Assembly: GCA_001972305.1 (NCBI GenBank)
Contig: BDDD01000024.1
Span: 198,179 to 262,178, forward strand
Direction: 5' to 3'
Source of the DNA: Cephalotus follicularis
Lineage: Eukaryota; Streptophyta; Magnoliopsida; Oxalidales; Cephalotaceae
Length of the DNA stretch: 64,000 nucleotides
Shown: one piece after another, positions 11,140 through 20,635 of the stretch
Layout of the letters: the number at the start of each line of letters is the position of its first letter
Numbering within the stretch: position 1 is the first letter of the stretch
The notes under the pieces: model-generated
What the model was told of the DNA's origin: nothing
What the model saw: the letters and a program-made list of their open reading frames with translations, nothing else
Databases searched by the model: none
Translations under genes and position numbers: made by a program

Positions 11140-13064
11140 TGTAATGCCCCGTCTTAAAAAAAAGAAAAAAGAAAGAAAGAAAATTTGTGAGCATGAAGCG
11201 CCCGCGCCAAAGAAAGAAACAAGAGAATGAGCGAGAGACATGGAGAGAGAGAGAGCGGGAGAGAGAACCAGAGGCGCGCCGGAGAAGACGAAGGCGCCGA
11301 TGACAGGAAGAGCGAGACGGCAAGCTCCATTGCATGGTAAGCTTCTTCCTCTTCCTCCCCTCTTCTTCTCCTTTCTTCCTTTGCGCCCAACCGCCTCTGT
11401 CACTCACTACCGTGCATTCCTCAGCCGAAAATCGTCACGGTTGGAGCGGGTTTTCGTTGTGAAGACCAGCTCTTCCCCTTTTGATGGCTGTTGAGGCGAT
11501 TTCTGATCGAAATCGACCGGAATGTGAAGACTGAGTCAACCCAGTGGGTTTGACACGGTGAAGCCTGTGACATGGCGTTTCACGCCGAGTCATGGCGAGT
11601 CTTGGTCGCCAACGACTTGATCGAAGGCTCTTGATGCTGATTATGGCGTGACTGGAGCTCGAGCGACCTGGCCAGAGCTCCAGCGAGGTGAACTCAAGCC
11701 GAGTCTCGGTGAGTTATGGGTAGAGACGCCTAGAGCAGACTGCTTTGCTGCACTTTTGTGAAGCGGCGGGAATTGTGGATGACCGACGAGTCGACTCAGT
11801 GATTCAAACTCATTGCTGCTTATGACACCGCGTTCGGTGCCGAGTCTCGTTGAGTCTCCGACGGTTATGAGTAGATCATCCAATTTGGAGTATATTTATG
11901 GGTGTCGCTGGAGCTCGGTGAGTTGGTCAGAATCTGGCTGAAACTCTGGTGATGACAGTGTTGCTTTCGGTGTGCAGGTCGTAACGAAAGTGTGATGGTT
12001 ATTGCAGTGATGCTAAGAGAGAAAGAGAACTCTGTTGGCACAAGAAGGAGCTGTGCTCGTGATAGCGAGTGAAGCTTAGAGGAGGTGGCAATTCGTGGAT
12101 TCCGCAGCAAGTCCTCCCAGCTCGCAAGCTCAATTGTTAACAGGTAGGGTTTACATATGCTTTGATGGTACGTGCCCAGATGATTATTGACTCGTTTTCA
12201 TTCGTATACGCCGATATGGGATAGTGGTATATGAATGGTAGATCACTAGAGTACGGTTATACTAGTTTACTTGCATTCATGCATTTTGAACGGATGGTAT
12301 GGATTGATATGGTGTTCATTGATGATTGTGTGCTAAATGGATTGCTATGGTTATGCATGATTAATGATTACATGGCTTAATGAACTGCATACGGTATAAT
12401 GGACTGAATGGAGAATTGAGAGAAGTTGAGTCTGCCTTCTCTCAATTCAAGGGTTATGGAAATGGATTTTATGGTTTTAAAACTGTTTTGAGTATTAACT
12501 GATGTTTGAAGCTTATAGCTTCCTTTTGATCGAATTTAAATGGATTTGAAATGGTTTTAATATAGTTTTCCAATTGTTTGATGAACCCCTTGTTATGGTC
12601 AAACCGTCGACGCCTTGACTAAAGGTTTCGACGCTTTGTGTTGATTAGTCGACGTTTATGTGTAATTGATCAGTGCCTCATGTGTTACACATGGCGAACG
12701 TTTAGTGTATACATTGACGCTTAAGGCATAACGCCTTAACCGTCAACGCCTAGCATATAGCGTCGACCCTTATCGCCATGATTTAGACAAACATATTGTT
12801 TTATATGGTTTCAATCCAAAATGGTTTTATCTTCAAATGGATTCCATAGGAAGCTTCCCTAAGGCCTTGTAGTCTATTGAAATCATCTTGTAACACTTTT
12901 AAACTACGGATCAATCTTCAAAATGAATCTTTAAAGAAAGTTTCATAAAAGGGGATTTTATACAAATGGTTTTCAAAAATGGTTAGGATAGCTCAATTAA
13001 GACAACTGGACGTGGATATCTTAGTTGTACTTCCTCTCCATTATTTTATGGATTTGATATGGTT

Positions 13065-13223
13065 TTCAAGAATGGTTTTTTTTTTTTAAAGGGGGTGCAA
13101 CACGAGGACTTCCCAGGAGGTCACCCATCCCAGTACTACTCTCGCCCAAGCACGCTTAACTGCGGAGTTCTGATGGGATCCGGTGCATTAGTGCTGGTAT
13201 GATCGCACCCTTCAAGAATGGTT
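13065..13223 (-). pseudogene. 5S rRNA retrocopy with A-tail and 13-bp target duplication
   Basis: Bases 13091-13210 are a complete 120-nt 5S rRNA sequence on the minus strand. It differs at one position from the best array copy (19019-19138) and at that position carries the form shared by most other array copies. On the minus strand the gene's CCCCC end is followed by TTT and then about ten A (13078-13090 on the plus strand). That is what reverse transcription of a Pol III 5S transcript plus poly(A) would leave. Identical 13-bp direct repeats TTCAAGAATGGTT flank it (13065-13077 and 13211-13223). No array spacer or upstream TATA is present. The site is inside a 92-bp tandem repeat of the host LTR, whose other unit shows the uninterrupted sequence. 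The likely agent is a LINE. The internal promoter is intact, so some transcription is possible. Confidence 0.9.
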
Positions 13224-13635
13224 AGGTTAGCTTGATTGGGATATCTGGATGCGGATATCCTAGTTGGACTTCTTCTCCATTGTTTTCAACTCTAATAGGG
13301 ACCAACAAATGGAAAATGGTTTATGGAAATGGTTTATGGATATGGAAAATGGTCTATGGCTATAGAAATGGTTTATGGAAATGGAAAATGGTTTATGGAA
13401 ATGGTTATGTTTATGGAAATTGTTTTCAAATGATTTTGACGGATGTGGATCCTATGAGATCCTTTATGGTAGGTCCCTATCTTTTAAATGGAATATGGTT
13501 ATGGGTTATGGGTATGGTATCGTTATGGTCATGGATATTATTGTTTGAGACCTATGAGATAACACATTCATAATCTTCGTTTCAGTCGCGAAGATTATAG
13601 ATGTTGGATCACATCATCACTGGAGGGTATTAGCG

Positions 13636-13825
13636 CCTATGGGTTATGACCGTTTTTATGGCATAACATTATCGTTATGGGTTATGACCATTTTTACGGC
13701 ATAACATTATCGTTATGGGTTATGACCATTTTTACGGCATAACATTATCGTTATGTGTTAGAACCGTTTTTACGGCCTAGCCTTATGGTTATGGGCTAGG
13801 ACCGTTTTTACGGCCTAACAATGAT
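13636..13825. repeat. 38-bp tandem repeat, five copies
   Basis: The unit GGGTTATGACCATTTTTACG followed by GCATAACATTATCGTTAT recurs with starts near 13641, 13679, 13717, 13755 and 13793, exactly 38 bp apart. The first three are nearly identical and the last two are diverged. Each unit contains the imperfect inverted words GTTATGACC and GGCATAAC. Confidence 0.9.
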
Positions 13826-14342
13826 GTGATCAGCGTTATCTCTTCCCCACTCGGCTACGGTCCCGAAAGGGTAGGTAGTCGGTGGCAGTACTATCTCGGG
13901 CCGAAGATGGTAGAGAAGTACTTAACCAATGGATTGATTGTTCCCATGGATGGTTATGGATTGTTTATGGAGTGTTTGCAGGCCTATGGCCTTTGATGTG
14001 ATTCTAGGAATAACTTAGTATACCACTGCTTAGGGACAGTTGGTATACGGAAGCTGTCCGCACTTGGCATCCATGCATATAGCATGCCATGCACATATAT
14101 ACTGTTGCACTGTTACATTACATCGCATACTGTTATACTGTTGCATCGCATAGCATATAATATAGTTTTCTGCCATACGGATTGTACGGCAACGGATATG
14201 GTACGGTTATGGAACGGATATGGTACGGTTATGGAATGGTTATGGGACGGTCATGGAATGGTTATAGATAGGTCATGGAATGGCTATGGATCGTACAGTT
14301 ATGGATCGAACGGTTATGGATCGAATGGCTATGGATCGCACC

Positions 14343-14531
14343 TGTTGACGTTTAAGTCTCAATCCTTGTTTTGATGATAACATATTTGCATCTAACTAAG
14401 TTGATTTATGTGCAAGGAATTACAAGTTGAATATCAAAGTCTAAATGCCATCTGCAGAAAAAGAAGTCGACTCCTTTCCTAAAGCATCGACTCCTTTTGT
14501 AACAGAATTAACTGCAAGGAAAGCATCTACC
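14343..14531 (+). mobile_element. Sirevirus-type LTR fragment
   Basis: It begins TGTTGACGTTTAAGTCTCAA and continues TTTTGATGATAACATATTTG, matching the start of the Sirevirus LTRs at 38.57 kb (inverted) and 14679. GTCGACTCC-type motifs are present at about 14465 and 14487. It ends abruptly where 5S spacer sequence begins. Confidence 0.8.
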
Positions 14532-14625
14532 AGAAGTGCAAAAACGTCAATCGCGTAGTCGACAGCGGGGAAAAAAGGGGGTGCAACACGAGGACTTCCC
14601 AGGAGGTCACCCATCCCAGTACTAC
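14532..14625 (-). pseudogene. 5S rDNA fragment between Sirevirus LTR pieces
   Basis: Bases 14532-14576 match the 5S array spacer immediately downstream of the genes, including GTCGACAGCGGGG and the oligo-A tract that is the Pol III terminator on the minus strand. Bases 14577-14625 are the 3' 49 nt of the 5S gene in the same orientation. Because spacer and gene are contiguous, this is a DNA-level copy of the tandem array, unlike the retrocopy at 13.1 kb. It lacks the 5' part of the gene and cannot produce 5S RNA. Confidence 0.9.
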
Positions 14626-15835
14626 CATTTATTATGTTTAAATGAAACAAATTTTGTCATCATCAAAAAGGGAGAGATTGTTGACATTTATGTCTCAATC
14701 CTAGTTTTGATGATAACATATTTGTGTTTAACCAAGTTTCTTTATGTGCAAGAAAAACTTGAAATGCGCAAAACAACAAGAAAAACTGTAGAAACAGGAT
14801 AAAGCGTCAACGCTCAGAAATAAAGCATCAACGCTTTGTGCAACAGTCAAGACAATGAAAAAAGCGTCTATTGTTGAAGTGTTTTGAGGAGAGGAACAAA
14901 TGTTCAAACCGTCGATGCCTAATTAGAAGCGTCATCACTTTAATTCAGAGCGTCAGCGCTTTGAGACCTCAAGTCAGCGCTTATAAACAGAGACTTCTTG
15001 GATCCAATCAATTTGACAAAAGCGGCGATGCTCAACACTAAGCGTCAGCGCTTTGAGGCAACAGTCGACTCCAACATCCAGAACGCATGCGTTTTGACTT
15101 GACAAATTTAAATTAAAATACCTAACGGTCATATAAGAGGCGACGCTTTGAGGGAGACAGTCGACGCTTTGCACGGCTAAAAAAATTATGACAGAGTTTT
15201 AATGCACCGTTTTTTATGCAACAAGTTTCAAGACATGCCCAACGGATCTCTCAGGCAAGAAATGACTATATACAAAGGTTTTTGAAGAGAAACAAAAAGA
15301 AGAACACAAGTGACATCTAAAACAAAAGATCATTCAAGAAAACATACTACTAGCATTCAAAATCAAGAAGTTCTATCAAAAAGCTCTTATTTAGTATCCT
15401 ATCAAATATTTGTTCCCAATTAGATTGAGTGATTTCATCTTGTAAAATCTAACCTTTTGAGAGGTTTAGAACAAAACTTCATTCTATTTACTTTGATTGT
15501 AATAGGGGAGTGAACCCTAAAGGAAATTGAGGAGTGAACCCAAAAAGAGTTGTAAGTGATTGAGTTCAATCACAAAGGTGTACCGAATAGCACCCCGAAT
15601 TGTATTCAGAGACTAGTGGAAACACAAGGAGATCCTTGAGAAAAGTGGACGTAGGCAAGAGTTACGCCGAACCACTCTAAAAACCGTGTTTGCAAATTCT
15701 CCAACTCTTTCCCTTTAAATTGTTTATTTGATTGCTCTTGTTTGCATACATACTTGTTCATTGATTTGTTAAATTAAAATTGTAAAAAGTTAATTATTTT
15801 TAGAAACTACAATCCCCCCCCCCTCCTTGTAGTTT
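14626..15835 (+). mobile_element. Sirevirus 3' end: PPT and LTR
   Basis: The stretch TCATCATCAAAAAGGGAGAG (about 14657-14676) is the characteristic Sirevirus polypurine region, followed by an LTR starting TGTTGACATTTATGTCTCAA at 14679. The LTR carries GCGTCGACGCTTTG-type motifs (14805-15170). Near 15650-15690 it has the GGCAAGAGTTACGCCGAACC/ACTCTAAAAACC block shared with the other Sirevirus LTRs here. The right end is uncertain, near the C-rich run at about 15810-15830. It is a fossil remnant; no pol is attached. Confidence 0.8.
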
Positions 15836-15870
15836 ATTCAGACTCGAAATTGGATAACCTGGACAACCAC

Positions 15871-15902
15871 TTGGACTTGGACTTGGATTTGGACTTGGAC
15901 TT
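15871..15902. repeat. (TTGGAC)n short tandem repeat
   Basis: About five TTGGAC hexamers, one altered to TTGGAT, sit between the Sirevirus LTR and the first 5S spacer. Confidence 0.9.
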
Positions 15903-16102
15903 ACTTTAATGTTTTCCAAAGGATGATGAACGACCCAAGAGCACGTAACTTTAAAGGAGCGAGGAATTACAGGAGGCACAAAGTATCAACGCGAAGCTCA
16001 TTCCGAGCTGCACGAAAAAGAAAGAAGTCAAACTAGGCACAGGGAGATCGGGAGACGAGAAGTGCAAAAACGTCAATCAAGTAGTCGACTGTGGGGAAAA
16101 AA

Positions 16103-16222
16103 GGGGGTGCAACACGAGGACTTCCCAGGAGGTCACCCATCCTAGTACTACTCTCGCCCAAGCACGCTTAACTAAGGAGTTTGGATGGGATCTGGTGCAT
16201 TAGTGCTGGTATGATCGCACCC
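16103..16222 (-). rRNA. 5S rRNA, array unit 1 (diverged)
   Basis: A full-length 120-nt copy with about six differences from the local consensus, several in the middle of the gene around the A-box region (two adjacent changes at plus positions 16174-16175). TATATA is present at 16245-16250. Probably a poor or inactive gene. Confidence 0.85.
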
Positions 16223-16519
16223 GTCATAGTATTCTCCTTCATACTATATAACGGACAGCTCCGCAGATCCCCTCGTGGAAAAGTACGGGACATTTGTCGG
16301 GAACAAAGCACTCGACCGCAGGAAACACTTAGCGAGAAAATGATGAACAACCTGAGAGCACGTAACTTTAAAGGAGCGAGGAATCGCAGGAGGCACACAG
16401 TATCAACGCGAAGCTCATTCCGAGCTGCACTAAAAAGAAACAAGTCGAACTAGGCAAAGGGAGATCGGGAGATGAAAAGTGCAAAAGCGTCAATCACGTA
16501 GTCGACAGCGGGGCAAAAA

Positions 16520-16639
16520 GGGTGTGCAACACGAGGACTTCCACGGAGGTCACCCATCCCAGTACTACTCTCGCCCGAGCATGCTTGACTGCGGAGTTCT
16601 GATGGGATTCTGTGCATCAATGCTGGTATGATCACACCG
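16520..16639 (-). rRNA. 5S rRNA, array unit 2 (diverged)
   Basis: Full length with about a dozen differences, including the first base of the gene and changes in the A-box and C-box regions. The oligo-T terminator run is one base shorter and interrupted. Likely a pseudogene. Confidence 0.85.
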
Positions 16640-16937
16640 GTCATATTATTCTCCTTCATCCTATATAACGGACAGCTCCGCAGATCCCCTCGTGGAAGAG
16701 TACAAAACATTTGTCGGGAAAAAAAGCACTAGACAGCAGGAAACAAGTAGCGAGAAAATGATGAACGGCCCGAGAGCACATAAGTTGAAAGGAGCGAGGA
16801 ATCGCAGGACGCACACAGTATCAACGCGAAGCTCATTCTAAGCTGCATGAAAAAGAAGCAAGTCGAACTAGGCAAAGGGATATCGGGAGAAGAGAAGTGC
16901 AAAAACGTCAATCACGTAGTCGACAGCAGGGAAAAAA

Positions 16938-17057
16938 GGGGTTGCAACACGAGGACTTCCCAGGAGGACACCCATCCCAGTACTACTCTTGCCCAAGCAC
17001 ACTTAACTGCAAAGTTCTGATGGGATCCGGTGCATCAGTGCTAGTATGATCGCACCC
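16938..17057 (-). rRNA. 5S rRNA, array unit 3 (diverged)
   Basis: Full length with about eight differences scattered through the gene. The gene start (GGGTGCGAT on the minus strand), upstream TATATA and terminator run are kept. Confidence 0.85.
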
Positions 17058-17354
17058 GTCATAGCATTCTCCTTCATCCTATATAACGGACAGCTCCGCG
17101 GATCCCCTCGTGGAAGGGTACAAGACATTTGTCGGGAACAAAGCACTCGACCGTAGGAAACACCTAGAGAGAAAATGATGAATAGCCTGGGAGCACGTAA
17201 GTTTAAAGGAGCAAGGAATCGCAGGTAGCACACAGTATCAACGCAAAGCTCATTCCGAGATGCACGAAAAAGAAACAAGTCGAACTAGGGAAAGGGCGAT
17301 CGGGAGACGAGAAGTACAAAAATGTCCATCACGTAGTCGACAGCGGGGATAAAA

Positions 17355-17474
17355 GGGGGTGCAACCTGAGGATTTCCTTGGAGGTCACCCATCCCAGTAT
17401 TACTCTCACCCAAGCACGCTTAATTGTGGAGTTCTGATGGGATCCGGTGCATTAGTTATGGTATGATCGCAGTC
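17355..17474 (-). rRNA. 5S rRNA, array unit 4 (diverged)
   Basis: Full length with about a dozen differences. It shares with unit 5 a changed gene start (GACTGC instead of GGGTGC on the minus strand), the TTATGG change near the 5' end, and a variant spacer. Units 4 and 5 therefore descend from one diverged unit duplicated within the array. Confidence 0.85.
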
Positions 17475-17771
17475 GTCATAGCATTCTCCTTCATCCTATA
17501 TAACGGACAGCTCCGAATATCCCTTCGTGGAAGAGTACGAGAATTTTTTCGGGAACAAAGCACTCGACCGCAGGAAACACGTAGCGAGAAAATGATGAAC
17601 GGTCCGAGAGCACGTAACTTTAAAGTAGCGAGGAATCGCTGGACGCACACAGTATCAACGTGAAGCTCATTCCGAGTAGCAGGAAAAAGAAACAAGTCGA
17701 ACTAGGCAAAGGGAGATCGGGAGACGAGAACTGCAAAAACGTCGATCACGTAGTCGACAGCGGGGAAAAAA

Positions 17772-17891
17772 GGGGGTGAAACACGAGAACTTCCCAGGAG
17801 GTCACCCATCGCAGTATTACTCTCACCCAAGCACGCTTAACTGTGGAGTTCTGATAGGATCCGGTGCATTAGTTATGGTATGATTGCAGTC
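17772..17891 (-). rRNA. 5S rRNA, array unit 5 (diverged)
   Basis: Full length with about a dozen differences, several shared with unit 4 (see that entry) and some in the 3' half shared with unit 6 (GAGAAC, CATCGCAG). This mixed sharing shows that local duplication or conversion has acted between neighbours. Likely a pseudogene. Confidence 0.85.
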
Positions 17892-18188
17892 ATCATAGCA
17901 TTCTCCTTCATCCTATATAACGGACAGCTCCGAATATCCCTTCGTGGAAGAGTACGATAATTTTTTTGGGAACAAAGCACTCGACCGCAGGAAACACGTA
18001 GCGAGAAAATGATGAACGGTCCGAGAGCACATAACTTTAAAGTAGCGAGGAATCGCAGGACGCACACAGTATCAACGCGAAGCTCATTCCGAGTAGTAGG
18101 AAAAAGAAACAAGTCGAACTAGGCAAAGGGAGATCAGGAGACGAGAAGTGCAAAAACGTCGATCACGTAGTCGACAGTGGGGAAAAAA

Positions 18189-18308
18189 GGAGGTGCAACA
18201 CGAGAACTTCCTAGGAGGTCACCCATCGCAGTACTACTCTCGCCCAAGCACGCTTAACTACGAAGTTCTGATGGGATCCCGTGCATTAGTGCTGGTATGA
18301 TCGCAACC
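18189..18308 (-). rRNA. 5S rRNA, array unit 6 (diverged)
   Basis: Full length with about eight differences, including one in the 3' C-run just before the terminator. Upstream TATATA is kept. Confidence 0.85.
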
Positions 18309-18605
18309 GTCATAGCACTCTCCTTCATCCTATATAACAGACAGCTCCGTAGATCCCCTCATGGAAGTGTACGAGACATTTGTCGGGAACAAATCACTTG
18401 ACCGTAGGAAACACGTAGCGAGAAAATGACGAATGATCCGAGAGCACGTAACTTTCAAGGAGTGAGGAATCGCAGGACGCACACAGTATCAATGCGAAGC
18501 TCATTCCGCGATGCACGAAAAAGAAACAAGTCGAACTAGGCAAAGGGAGATCGGGAGACGAGAAGTGCAAAAACGTCAATCATGTAGTCGACAGCGGGGA
18601 AAAAA

Positions 18606-18721
18606 GGGGGTGCAACACGAGGACTTCCGAGGAACTCACCCATCCCAGTACTACTCTCGTGCAAGCTTAACTGCGTAGTTCCGATGGTATCCGTTGCATT
18701 AGTGCTGGTATGATAGCACCC
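18606..18721 (-). rRNA. 5S rRNA, array unit 7 (short, diverged)
   Basis: 116 nt, four short of full length. The loss is in the middle of the gene (CTCGTGCAAGCTT where other copies read CTCGCCCAAGCACGCTT), overlapping the intermediate-element/A-box zone. With several further substitutions it is best called a pseudogene. Confidence 0.85.
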
Positions 18722-19018
18722 GTCATAGCATTCTCCTTTATCCTATATAATGGATAGCTCCGCAGATCCCCACGTGGAAGAGTACGAGACATTTGTCAGG
18801 AACAAAGCACTCGACCGCAGGAAACACCTAGCAAGAAAATGATGAACGGCCCGAGAGCACGTAACTTTAAAGGAGCGAGGAATCGCAGGACGCACACAGT
18901 ATCAACGCGAAGCTCATTCCGAGCTGTACGAAGAAGAAACAAGTCGAACTAGGCAAAGGGATATCGGGAGACGAGAAGTGCAAAAACGTCAATCACGTAG
19001 TAGACCACGGGGAAAAAA

Positions 19019-19138
19019 GGGGGTGCAACACGAGGACTTCCCAGGAGGTCACCCATCCCAGTACTACTATCGCCCAAGCACGCTTAACTGCGGAGTTCTG
19101 ATGGGATCCGGTGCATTAGTGCTGGTATGATCGCACCC
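19019..19138 (-). rRNA. 5S rRNA, array unit 8 (near-consensus)
   Basis: The best copy in the array: 120 nt, one difference from the sequence of the retrocopy at 13.1 kb. On the gene strand it reads GGGTGCGATCATACCAGCAC at the start and ends GTGTTGCACCCCC. TATATA lies at 19161-19166, 23-28 bp upstream. The base at -1 on the gene strand is G here, whereas units 1, 3, 6 and 7 have C. The terminator is TTTTTT. If any unit is expressed, this is the strongest candidate. Confidence 0.95.
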
Positions 19139-19182
19139 CTAATAGCATTTTCCTTCATCCTATATAACGGACAGCTCCGCAA

Positions 19183-19415
19183 CTGGATCTAATTGCCTTA
19201 GAGTTATTGTTTTAAGAGGAGTTTCTGCCAACTGAGGAAGCCAATTGGGACAACGGGGGTCTGACGTCTGATGAAGAAGAATACTATAGGTAGATGACTA
19301 ATACCTTGTAGACTAAAAAGATTGGGCTGAGATAAAAGACATGATAAATGGGATAGAACTCATGATGCTTGATGAGGCTCTTCGACCCAAACACTCTGAT
19401 TACCGATAGATGAGT
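19183..19415. other. Unassigned DNA between 5S array and copia LTR
   Basis: It begins at the sudden end of the 5S spacer and runs to a TGTTGACA LTR start. It may be the 3' internal end of the copia element that owns the following LTR. No domain is recognised. Confidence 0.4.
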
Positions 19416-20257
19416 TGTTGACATATGTGTCTCCTGATATGTTTGAACCAATTATTATTGATTTTGATGATTGATTACATGTTAAGTTTGAAAACTGCTG
19501 AAGAAATGTTTTTGTTCAACAGTCAATTGACAAAATCAACGCTATAGTCAACTGAATTAAAACAGTGGATTACCGGTTGGCTGTCACTCTTTGTACTACA
19601 GTCAACTACCGCACAAAAAATGATTTTATTAACGCGCAATCGACTGTCATGATTTACAATATAGTTGACTGGCCACACGCGCATACATAATTTATTATTC
19701 ATTTTAAATTCGTTGTAATTGCATGGAAAACATTAAAAACAACTAGATTTTGATTTTTCAAGGCTCTTGAATATAAAAGAAGCATCAAGGGTCATCCCCA
19801 AGAATCAAGAAACAACCTCAAGCATTAAGATATCAAGATCAAAAAGTTTTCAAGCTCCTCTGCAAATCTCATCATCCTTGTCACTTAAAATATTCAAAAT
19901 AGCTTTGTAATCTTTGATATAAACAAAATGTTTCCTTGTTTTATTTTTCACTTGTAATCATCTAGAGAGGGTGTCTCTAGTTTGCTCAAACTTGGTTGTA
20001 GTTTGAACATCTGAAGCTTGGTTGAAGCATTAAGTTTATTGTAAAGGCTAGGTTGTTGCCTCAAAAGTGGAATTCTCAAGTGGAGGACTTGGGGAATGGA
20101 TGTAGGCACGGTTTGGAGCCGAACCATTATAAATGCTTTTGCATCTTCTTTACCATACTCTTTTATTTGGTGCAAGTTATTTTATTGTTTACAAATTCTA
20201 AATTCCCTATTGTTTTTGTTAATTTTTGTAATCATTTTAATAAGCCTATTCAAGGAT
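19416..20257 (+). mobile_element. Ty1/copia-type LTR, partial
   Basis: It starts TGTTGACATATGTGTCTCCT. Near 20098-20135 it has TGGATGTAGGCACGGTTTGG and AGCCGAACC, the block typical of the downstream part of copia LTRs (compare the Sirevirus LTRs here). It contains CAGTCAATTGAC/AGTCAACTG/AATCGACTG motifs (19515-19675), a relaxed version of the GTCGAC palindrome. It abuts an Athila LTR piece at 20258. It is a diverged fossil with no internal region in the window that I can assign. Confidence 0.6.
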
Positions 20258-20520
20258 ACCAAATTTAAGATAAACTATCAAAAACTACTCCTAATTATGC
20301 AAAAATAATAAAACAATTGAAAACAAGAAATAAATAAAATAAAATAACAGACTAAAGTAATTCGAAATACCAAGAAAAAAAGCATGAAATTTTAAGACGA
20401 ATCAAAGCAATGAATAGAAGTGAAGAAAATATATAATTAAGAAGCGGTTTTAGGGTATAGAAACTCACCATAGATTGTATTGAACAATTCCATTTAATTG
20501 AACGATCGTACCTTGATAAT
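20258..20520 (-). mobile_element. Athila LTR, distal piece of the interrupted 3' LTR
   Basis: Nearly identical to 36036-36300 of the other Athila LTR, in the same orientation (shared ATACCAAATTTAAGATAAAC through GATCGTACCTTGATAA). Similarity stops at 20520, where gypsy internal sequence begins. Confidence 0.9.
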
Positions 20521-20635
20521 GAAGTCTACGAAGCCACTTGGTTATTGGAGGAAGTAGTGAGATATAAGTACCCTCATCTTTTGAGTATAAGGTATAACAA
20601 ATTTTGAGGACAAAATTTTTGTAAGGAGGGTAGAT

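Larger units (their letters stand above)
11140..14342 (+). mobile_element. Ty3/gypsy-type LTR (partial), rich in internal tandem repeats
   Basis: It begins TGTAATGCCCCGTC, typical of plant gypsy LTRs, and continues as AT-rich, TATGG-rich DNA until it is cut at 14342 by a Sirevirus LTR (TGTTGACG). It holds five or more GTCGAC-type motifs (12603-12770), a ~92-bp tandem duplication (12973-13064 and the unit resumed at 13211), ATGGAAATGGTTT-type simple repeats (13300-13430), a 38-bp repeat (13636-13825) and ATGGATCG-type repeats (14195-14340). No coding sequence is recognised. No second copy exists in the window, so its full extent and family are inferred. Confidence 0.5.
15915..19182 (-). repeat. 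5S rDNA tandem array, eight units of ~417 bp
   Basis: Eight 5S genes (minus strand) start every 417-418 bp (last interval 413), each with a ~297-bp spacer. In each unit a TATATA lies 23-28 bp upstream of the gene start and the gene is followed by an oligo-T run on the gene strand (CCCCCTTTTTTCCCC type), the Pol III terminator. The array begins in mid-spacer at about 15915 and ends in mid-spacer at about 19182, so the junctions are not at gene borders. Most genes carry 6-12 differences from the consensus; only the last is near-perfect. This looks like a small dispersed array escaping homogenisation rather than the main 5S locus. Confidence 0.95.

Noticed and set aside
16057-19010. The GTCGAC in each 5S spacer as part of the LTR palindrome family
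   Set aside because: It occurs once per 417-bp unit without palindromic arms or arrays, so chance is sufficient.
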